Below are positions 14,227 through 21,147 of a stretch of 23,228 bases of DNA, in pieces; the first letter of the stretch is position 1, and every line of letters starts with the position of its first letter. A program made the translations under genes and the position numbers. This DNA is from PALSA-1004 sp947474275 (lineage in GTDB: Bacteria > Pseudomonadota > Gammaproteobacteria > Burkholderiales > SG8-41): assembly GCA_947474275.1 (NCBI GenBank), contig CANJHY010000070.1, forward strand, positions 1 to 23,228, read 5' to 3'. The notes under the pieces are model-generated. The model was not told the origin of the DNA, did no database searches, and saw only the letters and a list, made by a program, of their open reading frames with translations.

Positions 14227-15198
14227 ATGAAAAAGCCGTTGTCCTTGTTCATCGTTTCGCTGGTGGGTGCGTTGTTCAGCGCCGCCGCGCCGGCCCAAAC
14301 GTATCCCACGCGACCCGTGCGCATCATGGTCGGCTTTCTGCCGGGCGGCTCCACCGACATCATGGTGCGGCTTGTAACGCCCGCCCTGACCGAAGCCTTC
14401 CAGCAGCAGTTCGTGATCGACAACCGCCCCGGCGCCAACAGCAACATCGCCAACGAGCTCGTGGCCAAGGCCGCGCCGGACGGCTACACGCTGCTCGGCG
14501 TCTCGGCGTCGTTTTCCATCAACGTGAGCCTGTATCCCAAGATGGGCTACGACCCGGTGCGCGACTTTGCGCCCATCACGCGCATCGCCGCCGTCCACAA
14601 CGTGCTGGTCGTGCATCCTTCGCTACCCGTGAAGACCGTGAAGGACCTCGTCGCGCTCATCAAGGCGAAGCCTGGCCAGTTGGTGTTCGCGTCCTCGGGC
14701 AGCGGCAGCACCTCGCATCTGGCGGCGGAGCTGCTCAAGACGAGCGTGGGCGGCCTCGACGCCGTCCATGTGCCTTACAAGAGCGGCCCGCCCGCGCTGA
14801 TCGATCTCGTCTCCGGCCAGGTGCAGATGCTGATCGCCACGATGCCTTCGACGCTGCCGTACGTGCAGGGCGGCCGCCTGCGCGCGGTCGCGGTGGCAAG
14901 CCTCAAGCGGGCGCAGGCCATGCCCAACGTGCCGACCTTCATCGAGTCGGGCTTTCCGGGCTTCGAGGTCTCTGCGTGGAACGCGATGCTGGCGCCCGCC
15001 GGCACACCGCCCGAGATCATCAACCGCCTCAACGCCGCCATCGTCAAGGCCGTGCAGACGCCGGAGGTGCGCGAGAAGCTGCTGACCCAGGGGGCTGAGC
15101 CCATCGGAGATTCCCCGGATCAGTTCGGCGCCTACCTTAAGGCCGAGGTCGCCAAGTGGGCCAAGGTCATCAAGGCGTCGGGGGCCAAGCTCGACTGA
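14227..15198 (+). CDS. Bug/TctC-family tripartite tricarboxylate transporter substrate-binding protein
   Basis: A 323-residue periplasmic receptor from the ATG at 14227 (MKKPLSLFIVSLVG, signal peptide cut near APA-Q), with GGAG about 12 bases upstream. A TTG 21 bases earlier would add seven non-hydrophobic residues and is less likely. Bug landmarks: YPTRPVRIMVGFLPGGSTD, FVIDNRPGANSNIANELVAK, PDGYTLL, LVFASSGSGSTSHLAAELL, HVPYKSGPPALIDLVSGQ and PNVPTFIESGFPGF. The usual VPF in the first motif is VGF here. It is divergent from the amidase gene and followed by no membrane component. Ligand unknown; a carboxylate linked to the amidase substrate is a reasonable inference. Confidence 0.92.
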   Translation: MKKPLSLFIVSLVGALFSAAAPAQTYPTRPVRIMVGFLPGGSTDIMVRLVTPALTEAFQQQFVIDNRPGANSNIANELVAKAAPDGYTLLGVSASFSINVSLYPKMGYDPVRDFAPITRIAAVHNVLVVHPSLPVKTVKDLVALIKAKPGQLVFASSGSGSTSHLAAELLKTSVGGLDAVHVPYKSGPPALIDLVSGQVQMLIATMPSTLPYVQGGRLRAVAVASLKRAQAMPNVPTFIESGFPGFEVSAWNAMLAPAGTPPEIINRLNAAIVKAVQTPEVREKLLTQGAEPIGDSPDQFGAYLKAEVAKWAKVIKASGAKLD

Positions 15199-15279
15199 GC
15201 GTCGATTGAAGGCGGGCAAACTCACGCCCTGAGCCACCGCCCCCCGTATCCTGCGCAGCCATCCACACCGGAGGCTCGC

Positions 15280-15461
15280 ATGAACCACGCCAATGTAGTG
15301 CTCGACCAGCCGCACCTGATCGATACCCTGCGCTTCCGCGTGCAGGTCGAGAAATCCCTGCCGCAGGAAACCGTCCGCATCGGTGTGCGCGTGCTCGTCA
15401 TCGTCCGCGGCTCCGACCGCGACAGCGCCGCGCTCGAAAGCCGCGTCCGCGAAGCGCTCGG
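15280..15461 (+). pseudogene. 5' part of an unidentified gene, interrupted by an IS91 relic
   Basis: A good ribosome-binding site (GGAGG, 8 bases upstream) precedes the ATG at 15280. The first 60 codons (MNHANVVLDQPHLIDTLRF, EKSLPQETVRIGVRVLVIVR, DSAALESRVREALG) look like a real protein with alternating strand and helix patterns. At about 15462 the sequence becomes the antisense of an IS91-family transposase N-terminus, so the rest of the frame (to 15639) is not native. Family not recognised. Confidence 0.5.
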
Positions 15462-15579
15462 CCTCGAACTCGTCTTTGACAAACTCCGGCAAGACCGCGC
15501 CGGTTTTGGCTTCGACCTGGGCAAGGAAGGTCTCGAGCTGTTCCTGCACCACCTGAAAGAGTGTCGTTTCCCATTCGCG
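15462..15579 (-). mobile_element. IS91-family transposase N-terminal relic (longer)
   Basis: The - strand reads EWETTLFQVVQEQLETFLAQ then VEAKTGAVLPEFVKDEFEA, the conserved N-terminal segment of IS91-family transposases just before the zinc-binding region. After DEFEA the sequence stops matching and enters the antisense of the truncated gene at 15280. A shorter version lies at 8339-8396. Confidence 0.7.
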
Positions 15580-15696
15580 CGCCGCTGCTCGTCGGCGGAC
15601 GAGTTCGAGCCCAATTGCGCAATCGCGTCGGCGCGTTGAGCGGTACACGCCAGCGCCGCACTGATATCATGCGGCTCTGAACAGGAGGCGTGTAAC
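15580..15696. other. Intergenic stretch, no gene recognised
   Basis: No conserved reading frame is seen. The end carries an AGGAGG ribosome-binding site (15683-15688) serving the GTG at 15697. Confidence 0.4.
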
Positions 15697-15750
15697 GTGA
15701 ACGGAATCAAAGTCGAGAGCCCGCTCGGGGCGACGGATATTGATATATGA
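15697..15750 (+). CDS. Possible 17-residue leader peptide or truncated gene start
   Basis: A GTG at 15697, 8 bases after AGGAGG, opens a short frame MNGIKVESPLGATDIDI whose TGA overlaps the ATG of the next Bug gene (ATGA). The overlap would allow translational coupling. The peptide reads like the start of a longer enzyme, so it may be what is left of a deleted gene that once preceded the receptor, rather than a true leader. Confidence 0.35.
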   Translation: MNGIKVESPLGATDIDI

Positions 15751-16727
15751 AAACGACACTACTGCGACGATTGGCTACCGCCAGCGCCATTCTTGCGGCG
15801 CTCGGCACAAGTCAATTCGCCCACGCCCAGTCCGGCTATCCCAGCAAGCCAATACGCCTCATCATTCCTTTCGCTCCTGGCGGCGGCACCGACCTCACGG
15901 CGCGCGCGATCGCGATGAAACTCACCGAAGCGTGGGGGCAAACGGTGGTGCCCGATAATCGCGCTGGGGCGAACGGCACGATCGGCGTCGACATTGCGAC
16001 CAAGTCGCCGCCCGATGGGCACACGCTCACCATGATTTCGTCGAGCCACTCCGTCAATTCTTCGCTCTACAAACTGCCGTACGATCTCGCGCGCGACCTC
16101 GCACCGATCACGCAGGCAACGACACAGCCGTACGCGCTGGTCGTGCATCCATCGGTTGCCGCCAAGTCCGTCAAGGAAGTGATCGCACTCGCCAAAGCCA
16201 AACCCGACGCGATGACGTATGGCTCATCCGGCCTCGGCGGACTCAGCCACCTGTCCGGCGCGCTGTTGTGCTCATTGGCCGGCATCAAGCTCGTACACGT
16301 GCCTTACAAAGGCGGCGCCCCCGCGCTCAACGACGTGGTTGGCGGCCAGATCCAGATGCTGTTCTCGACGCTCTTGCAGAGCGACACGCAGCGCAAAGCC
16401 GGACGCGTGCGCGCGCTCGCAGTGACGACGAAACAGCGCTCGCCCGGCGCGCCGGATTTACCGACGATGCAGGAAGCAGGCGTGCCCGGCTACGAAGTGG
16501 CCGGCTGGTACGGCGTGCTCGCACCGGCCAAGACGCCGCGAGCCATCATCGACAAGCTCAGCGTGGAAATCGTGCGCATCCTGCACAGTCCCGACGTGCA
16601 AAGCCGGTTGGCTGCCGATGGCTCCGAGGCGGTCGGCAGCACACCCGAGCAGTTCGGCGCGCATATCAAAAGCGAAGTGACGAAATGGAGCAAGGTCGTC
16701 AAGGAAGCCAACATCCGTGTCGATTGA
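15747..16727 (+). CDS. Bug/TctC-family tripartite tricarboxylate transporter substrate-binding protein
   Basis: A 326-residue periplasmic receptor with a clean signal peptide (MKTTLLRRLATASAILAALG, cut after AHA). Landmarks: YPSKPIRLIIPFAPGGGTD, VVPDNRAGANGTIGVDIATK, PDGHTLTMISSSHSVNSSLY, YGSSGLGGLSHLSGALL, HVPYKGGAPALNDVVGGQ and PDLPTMQEAGVPGY. It is clearly paralogous to the receptor immediately downstream: both share GWYGVLAPAKTP and a TPE...IKSE...KW.KV..E ending. This indicates a tandem duplication. The start overlaps the stop of a 17-codon frame. The downstream gene's frame overlaps its stop, but that overlap is probably artefactual because it runs through an inserted repeat. Confidence 0.93.
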   Translation: MKTTLLRRLATASAILAALGTSQFAHAQSGYPSKPIRLIIPFAPGGGTDLTARAIAMKLTEAWGQTVVPDNRAGANGTIGVDIATKSPPDGHTLTMISSSHSVNSSLYKLPYDLARDLAPITQATTQPYALVVHPSVAAKSVKEVIALAKAKPDAMTYGSSGLGGLSHLSGALLCSLAGIKLVHVPYKGGAPALNDVVGGQIQMLFSTLLQSDTQRKAGRVRALAVTTKQRSPGAPDLPTMQEAGVPGYEVAGWYGVLAPAKTPRAIIDKLSVEIVRILHSPDVQSRLAADGSEAVGSTPEQFGAHIKSEVTKWSKVVKEANIRVD

Positions 16728-17850
16728 AATCCAAATCTTGAACCGCAAAGGACGCCAAGGTCGCAAAGGAATGCAAACGCAAAATTGGCCGCAGATGAAC
16801 GCAGATAAACGCGGATCAGAAATACGCTACAAACGTTCTACCCGATTCAATTGTATTTGGTTTTCCTTTGCGTCCTTCGCGTCCTTTGCGGCGAAAGCTT
16901 TTCTTTGCATTGCTCTGCTCCGCGCGGGATTTGCATTAAGCGCGACGCCTGAGAACTACCCCAACCGCCCCATCCGCTTCATCGTGCCTTTCGTTCCCGG
17001 CGCCGGCACCGACATGACGGCGCGCGCGGTCGCCCAGAAGCTCGGGGAGAATCTCGGCCAGCAGGTCGTGGTCGATAACCGCGCGGGCGCTGCCGGCAAC
17101 ATCGGCATGGAACTCACCGCAAAATCGGTGCCCGACGGTTATACGATAGTGCTGGTCTCGGCCTCGCATACAACCAACCCGGCGTTGTACAAGAAACCGA
17201 CGTATGACCTGATGCGCGATTTCTCGCCCGTCTCGCAGATGACAGCGCAGCCCTACTGCCTCACCGTGCACTCGTCGGTGCCGGCCAAATCGATTCGCGA
17301 ACTCATCGACCTCGCGAAAGCCAAGCCGAATACGCTGACTTACGGCTCTTCGGGTACAGGCGGATTAAGCCACCTCGCGGGCGCCATGTTCGCGCACATG
17401 GCCAAAATCGAATGGATACACGTTCCGTACAAAGGCGGTGCAGCTGCCATCAACGATTTGCTCGGCGGCCAGATCAATGCGCAGTACACCACCATCATAG
17501 GCACCATCCAGCATGTCAAAGCCGGGCGCATGCGCTGGCTCGCGATCAGCACGGCGCAGCGCTCGAAGGCGGCGCCCGATCTGCCGACGATTTCTGAAGC
17601 CGGCGTGCCGGGGTTCGACGTCAGCGGCTGGTACGGCGTGCTCGCCCCCGCCAAAACACCGCCGCCTGTCGTCGCATTTCTCAGCAGCGAAATCATCAAG
17701 GCGCTCAAGGCGCCCGAAGTCGGCGATCGCTTCGCCAGCGACGGCTCGGAGCCCGTCGGCCGCACGCCTGAGAATTTCGCGGCTTACATCAAATCCGAAA
17801 TTGCCAAGTGGGCGAAGGTCATCAAAGAAACGGGCGTAAAGGCGGAGTAA
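16717..17850 (+). CDS. Bug/TctC-family substrate-binding protein with repeat-derived N-terminus
   Basis: The mature receptor starts near ENYPNRPIRFIVPFVPGAG and contains VVVDNRAGAAGNIGMELTAK, PDGYTIVLVSASHTTNPALY, YGSSGTGGLSHLAGAMF, HVPYKGGAAAINDLLGGQ and PDLPTISEAGVPGF, all in order to a normal C-terminus. The frame is open back to a GTG at 16717; an ATG at 16771 is another option. The first 60 or so codons, however, lie in a dispersed repeat (16743-16891). No ATG, GTG or TTG in frame sits where a normal Bug signal peptide would begin. The hydrophobic run CIWFSFASFASFAAKAFLCI then ALLRAGFALSA, partly encoded by the repeat, could serve as a new signal peptide. The gene may thus be a working chimera or a 5'-damaged paralogue of its upstream neighbour. 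Confidence 0.85.
   Translation: MSIEIQILNRKGRQGRKGMQTQNWPQMNADKRGSEIRYKRSTRFNCIWFSFASFASFAAKAFLCIALLRAGFALSATPENYPNRPIRFIVPFVPGAGTDMTARAVAQKLGENLGQQVVVDNRAGAAGNIGMELTAKSVPDGYTIVLVSASHTTNPALYKKPTYDLMRDFSPVSQMTAQPYCLTVHSSVPAKSIRELIDLAKAKPNTLTYGSSGTGGLSHLAGAMFAHMAKIEWIHVPYKGGAAAINDLLGGQINAQYTTIIGTIQHVKAGRMRWLAISTAQRSKAAPDLPTISEAGVPGFDVSGWYGVLAPAKTPPPVVAFLSSEIIKALKAPEVGDRFASDGSEPVGRTPENFAAYIKSEIAKWAKVIKETGVKAE
16743..16891. repeat. Composite inverted repeat between the two tandem Bug genes
   Basis: The outer arms are 28 bases (16743-16770 and 16864-16891), matching at 26 of 28 positions as an inverted repeat built on the GCAAAGGACGC unit. Nested inside, 16789-16818 carries tandem GATGAACGC/GATAAACGC units that recur at 17861-17949. 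Such sequences are dispersed intergenic repeats in many bacteria. Here the downstream gene's frame reads straight through it. Confidence 0.75.
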
Positions 17851-17860
17851 TTCTTGAAGC

Positions 17861-17949
17861 CACCGCAGATAAACGCCGATGAACGCAGATAGATATTGAG
17901 CTTTATAATGTCGATCCTCATCCGCGTTCATCTGCGTTCATCAGCGGTT
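17861..17949. repeat. Second GATGAACGC-type inverted repeat
   Basis: 30-base arms (17861-17890 and 17920-17949) match at 25 of 30 positions around a 29-base centre that contains TATAAT (17904-17909). The same units occur in 16789-16818. It sits between the last Bug gene and the MmgE/PrpD gene and could form a cruciform, act as a terminator, or supply a -10 box. Confidence 0.7.
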
Positions 17950-17966
17950 ACATAACAGGAGGTTGA

Positions 17967-19370
17967 ATGTCGATTGCCCTCGAACTTGCACAGCGCATCA
18001 CCGAAGTCACTTACGACAGCCTGCCGCCCGACGCCATCCGCTGGGCCAAGATGGGCATACTCGATACAGTAGGCGTAACGCTCGCCGGCGCCCGCGAAGA
18101 CGCCGCGCGCCTCGCCGCGTGTGCATTGGGCTCAAGCCCCGGCCCCAGCTACGTCTTCGGCACCGCAGCGCGCGTCAATCCGCTCGATGCGGCGCTAGTC
18201 AACGGCGCGGCTTCACACGCGCTCGATTTCGACGACTGCAACAATACTTTCGGCGGCCACCCGTCGGCCCCCATTCTGCCCGCGCTGTTTGCGCTGGCTG
18301 ACGAAACGGGTGCCAGCGGCCGCGACTTCATCGCCGCCTACGTCGCCGGCTTCGAAGCGGAAACCAAGATCGCTTTCGGCGTCAATTTTCATCACTACAT
18401 GAAAGGCTGGCACCCGACCGCAACACTCGGCGTTTTCGGCTCCGCCGCTGCCTGCTCGTATCTGCTGAAGCTCGACGCCGCGAAGACCGCAGTTGCGATT
18501 GCCGCGGCCGTGTCGTTCTCCTCGGGCGTCAAAGCCAACTTCGGCACCATGATGAAGCCGCTGCACGTCGGCCACTGCGCGCGCAACGGCCTCTACGCGG
18601 CGCTGCTGGCGCGCGAAGGCTACACGGCGAACGCCGCCACGGCGTTCGAGCACAAGCAGGGCTTCTTCAACGTGTTCAACGGTGAAGGCAATTACGACGC
18701 AGAGAAAATCCTGCCGGCGTGGGGCAAACCGTGGGACATCGTCGAACCGGGTATCGCGATCAAACAATATCCCTGCTGCGGCAGCACGCACCCGGCGATC
18801 GATGCGATGCTGATGCTGGTGCGCGAGCACAAACTGAAGCCCGCCGACATCGAGCGCGTAGACTCGTGGACGCACACGCGGCGTCTCGAGCACACCAACC
18901 GCCCGAACCCGCAAAGCGAGTTGGACGCAAAATTCAGCGTGCAGTACTGCCTGGCGCGCGCGCTCGTCGACGGCAAGGTCGTGATCGGCCAGTTCGAAGG
19001 CGACGCCTACAAAGACAAAAAAACGCGCGACCTGATGCCGCGCATACACGCAGCGGCGTACACGACCGCGCAGTTCCCGGCCGACAATCATTTCGGGGCC
19101 GAAGTGAAAGTCACGCTGCGCGACGGCACGGTGCACACGCAAAAAGTCGACCAGCCGTACGGCCGCACGTCGGCCAACCCCCTGACAACCGAGCTGCTCA
19201 AAGAAAAATTCGTCAACTGCGCCAAGCGTGTGTTGCCCGAACCGCGCATAGCGGAAATGTATGCCGCGATCGAAAAATTCGAACGCCTGGCCGACGTCCG
19301 CGAATTGACGGCATTGACGTCGTCGCACCAGAAAAGTGCCGCGCGCACCGCTTTAGCCGCCAGCGCATAG
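17967..19370 (+). CDS. MmgE/PrpD family protein
   Basis: A 467-residue cytoplasmic enzyme of full family length, starting at the ATG at 17967 with AGGAGG 5 bases upstream. Conserved segments: ILDTVGVTLAGA (31-42), SHALDFDDCNNTFGGHPSAP (83-102, D87/D89/D90 and H98), GWHPTATLGVFG (147-158), MKPLHVGHCARNGLYAALLA (196-215, K197, H200, H203), KQYPCCGSTHPAIDA (266-280) and KFSVQYCLARAL. Known members dehydrate 2-methylcitrate, decarboxylate cis-aconitate or epimerise iminodisuccinate, all on substituted di- or tricarboxylates. It follows two Bug carboxylate receptors and precedes an amino-acid-type ABC importer, consistent with catabolism of an imported (amino)carboxylate. The exact reaction is not predictable. 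No prpB or prpC is near, so a methylcitrate-cycle role is unlikely. Confidence 0.92.
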   Translation: MSIALELAQRITEVTYDSLPPDAIRWAKMGILDTVGVTLAGAREDAARLAACALGSSPGPSYVFGTAARVNPLDAALVNGAASHALDFDDCNNTFGGHPSAPILPALFALADETGASGRDFIAAYVAGFEAETKIAFGVNFHHYMKGWHPTATLGVFGSAAACSYLLKLDAAKTAVAIAAAVSFSSGVKANFGTMMKPLHVGHCARNGLYAALLAREGYTANAATAFEHKQGFFNVFNGEGNYDAEKILPAWGKPWDIVEPGIAIKQYPCCGSTHPAIDAMLMLVREHKLKPADIERVDSWTHTRRLEHTNRPNPQSELDAKFSVQYCLARALVDGKVVIGQFEGDAYKDKKTRDLMPRIHAAAYTTAQFPADNHFGAEVKVTLRDGTVHTQKVDQPYGRTSANPLTTELLKEKFVNCAKRVLPEPRIAEMYAAIEKFERLADVRELTALTSSHQKSAARTALAASA

Positions 19371-19472
19371 GCAACCGCCTTTTCTCACGCGGTTTTGGCC
19401 GGTGTTTTCGGTCCGTGTTACAGTGGCACGGCTTTCGCTTTACATGATAAAGACATACTCAGAGGAGGTTCC

Positions 19473-20285
19473 ATGTTCCGCTTAATCCATCTCGGCCTGA
19501 TCGCAGTTTTTGCAACCGTGGTTGCGGTACCCGCGAGCGCACAGAACGCGCTTGAGGACATCAAGAAGCGCGGCACGCTGATCGTCGGCGTCAAGGCCGA
19601 CTACAAGCCGTACGGCTTCCGCGACCCCAGCGGTGCCATCGTCGGAATCGAACCCGACCTTGCGGCCGACGTCGCCAAGCGCCTCGGCGTCAAACTCGAA
19701 CTGGTGCCCGTGGTGTCGTCCAACCGCATGCAGTTCCTCGAACAGGGCAAGATCGACCTCATGATCGCAACCATGAACGACAAGCCCGACCGCCGCAAAG
19801 TGGTTTACATCGTCGAGCCTTCCTACTACTCGTCGGGCGTCAACATCCTCACGCCGAAAACCGCCAAGCTGAAGGAGTGGGCCAACCTCAAGGGCAAAAA
19901 AGTGTGCATGATCCAGGGCGCCTGGTACAACAAACAGATCCAGCAGGACTACGGCGCGGAAATCGTCGCGTTCAAGGGCACCGCCGAAGTCTACAGCGCG
20001 CTCAAAGGCAACGATTGTGTGGGCTTTGCCTACGACGACACGCTGGTGATGGCCAATCTCCTGGAACCGGAGTGGAAAGACTACGAAATGCCGTTCAAGA
20101 CCATACTCGACGATCCGTGGGGCCTCGCGGTCAAACTTGGCGAAGAAAGTTTCTACAAAATGATGTCGAACACCGTCGCCGACTGGCACCGCAGCGGGCT
20201 ACTGATGCAGCTCGAGAAAAAATACGGACTGGGGAACACTGCTTTCGCGATCAAGATGAACGCCGATTACAAAGCCAAGAAGTAA
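19473..20285 (+). CDS. Polar amino acid-type ABC transporter substrate-binding protein (SBP family 3)
   Basis: A 270-residue periplasmic protein from the ATG at 19473, preceded by GAGGAGG; the open frame upstream to 19395 is not used. Signal peptide MFRLIHLGLIAVFATVVAVP, cut after ASA. Family-3 pattern: IKKRGTLIVGVKADYKPYGF, GIEPDLAADVAKRLGVKLE, NRMQFLEQGKIDLMIATMND, then RRKVVYIVEPSYYSSGVNIL. A hinge and second-lobe segment follows (LKGKKVCMIQGAWYNKQIQQ, FAYDDTLVMANLL), ending DPWGLAVKLGEESF. The DLMIATMNDKP segment is where amino-acid binders contact the ligand carboxylate and amine. It feeds the permease pair encoded downstream. A terminator-like hairpin follows and would let it be made in excess of the membrane parts. 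Confidence 0.93.
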   Translation: MFRLIHLGLIAVFATVVAVPASAQNALEDIKKRGTLIVGVKADYKPYGFRDPSGAIVGIEPDLAADVAKRLGVKLELVPVVSSNRMQFLEQGKIDLMIATMNDKPDRRKVVYIVEPSYYSSGVNILTPKTAKLKEWANLKGKKVCMIQGAWYNKQIQQDYGAEIVAFKGTAEVYSALKGNDCVGFAYDDTLVMANLLEPEWKDYEMPFKTILDDPWGLAVKLGEESFYKMMSNTVADWHRSGLLMQLEKKYGLGNTAFAIKMNADYKAKK

Positions 20286-20303
20286 AGACGCACAATCCGG
20301 CAC

Positions 20304-20331
20304 AGGGCGCGGCGCACACCGCGCCCTTTTG
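20304..20331 (+). terminator. Intrinsic terminator or attenuator between binding protein and permease genes
   Basis: A perfect 9-bp stem, AGGGCGCGG (20304-20312) and CCGCGCCCT (20319-20327), with a 6-base loop, followed by TTTTGTTT. It lies 19 bases after the binding-protein stop, inside the operon, a common way to set a high receptor-to-permease ratio. Confidence 0.8.
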
Positions 20332-20408
20332 TTTAGAAGTCTTCGTCTCAACAATCCCTTCTCCCCGTTTTTACGGGGCGAGGGAGCATTTCCAGAGCCC
20401 ATTAACAT

Positions 20409-21143
20409 ATGCAGGAATTCTTTGACTGGTTCCGCTGGCTCTATGATGCGACCGGCATCAATCTCACGATTTTCTACGACAGCTTCGACCGCAGCCGTTT
20501 CGTCAACGGTTTCCTGACCACCCTCAAGCTGGCGGCATCCTGCGTCACGCTGAGCGTTGCGGTCGGCGTGGTCGGTGCCTGGCTGCAGGGCTCGCGCCTG
20601 AATTTCACGCGCCGGGTCGTCTACTGGTACATCCAGCTCTTCCGCAATACACCGCCGCTGGTGCAGCTCTATTTCTTTTATTTCGGCATCGGCCATCTGG
20701 TGAAAGGCGCGAGCGGAGTCCCGCTGGTAACCAATATGCAGTGGGCGATATTCGCGCTGTCGCTTTACGCCGGTGCATTCAACGTGGAAATCTTCCGTTC
20801 CGGCATCGAAGCCGTGCCGCGCGCCACCATAGAGGCCGCGGAGTCGCTGGGCTTCTCGCGGCTCAGGGCATACGTGCTCATCGTGCTGCCGCTGGCGTTT
20901 CGCATCAGCCTGCCTGCGCTCAACAACAACCTCGTCAACCTCGTCAAAACCACCAGCATCTCGTACGCGATCGCCGTGCCCGAACTGCTCTACGTCTCGA
21001 ACCAGATCTGGTCGGATTCGGTCAATGTGCCGGAAATGATGAACGTGCTGCTGATCTGCTATGTGAGCCTCGTCGGCATCCTGGTGTGGCTCATGCACAA
21101 GTGGGAAAACGCAATGCGCGTGCCCGGGTTCGGAACGGTCTGA
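20409..21143 (+). CDS. Amino acid ABC transporter permease (HisM/GlnP-like)
   Basis: A 244-residue inner-membrane protein with about five hydrophobic segments. The first follows FVNGFLTTLKLAASCVTLS (residues 37-55), the typical start of the HisM/QM core domain. IQLFRNTPPLVQLYFFYFG (75-93) is the strongly conserved RNTPxLVQL motif. The cytoplasmic EAA loop reads EAAESLGFSRLRAY, then VLPLAFRISLPALNN, where the ATPase docks. The N-terminal MQEFFDWFRWLYDATGIN is a short extension. It lies 4 bases before the second permease gene, so the two are probably translationally coupled and form a heterodimeric channel. Confidence 0.93.
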   Translation: MQEFFDWFRWLYDATGINLTIFYDSFDRSRFVNGFLTTLKLAASCVTLSVAVGVVGAWLQGSRLNFTRRVVYWYIQLFRNTPPLVQLYFFYFGIGHLVKGASGVPLVTNMQWAIFALSLYAGAFNVEIFRSGIEAVPRATIEAAESLGFSRLRAYVLIVLPLAFRISLPALNNNLVNLVKTTSISYAIAVPELLYVSNQIWSDSVNVPEMMNVLLICYVSLVGILVWLMHKWENAMRVPGFGTV

Positions 21144-21147
21144 CGCC

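Noticed and set aside
14623..15648. 341-codon - strand frame spanning a Bug gene and the region after it
   Set aside because: Only the first 55 or so codons (IS91 relic) resemble a known protein; the rest is antisense to the Bug gene.
16743..17949. Repeated units considered as a CRISPR array
   Set aside because: Units are few, inverted relative to each other and not separated by regular unique spacers; no cas genes are present.
18213..19328. 371-codon - strand frame within the MmgE/PrpD gene
   Set aside because: Antisense shadow of a well-conserved enzyme, with no family features of its own.
17967..19370. PrpD (2-methylcitrate dehydratase) of the methylcitrate cycle
   Set aside because: No prpB, prpC or acnD neighbours are present, and the setting with receptors and an ABC importer suggests another substrate; only the family name is kept.
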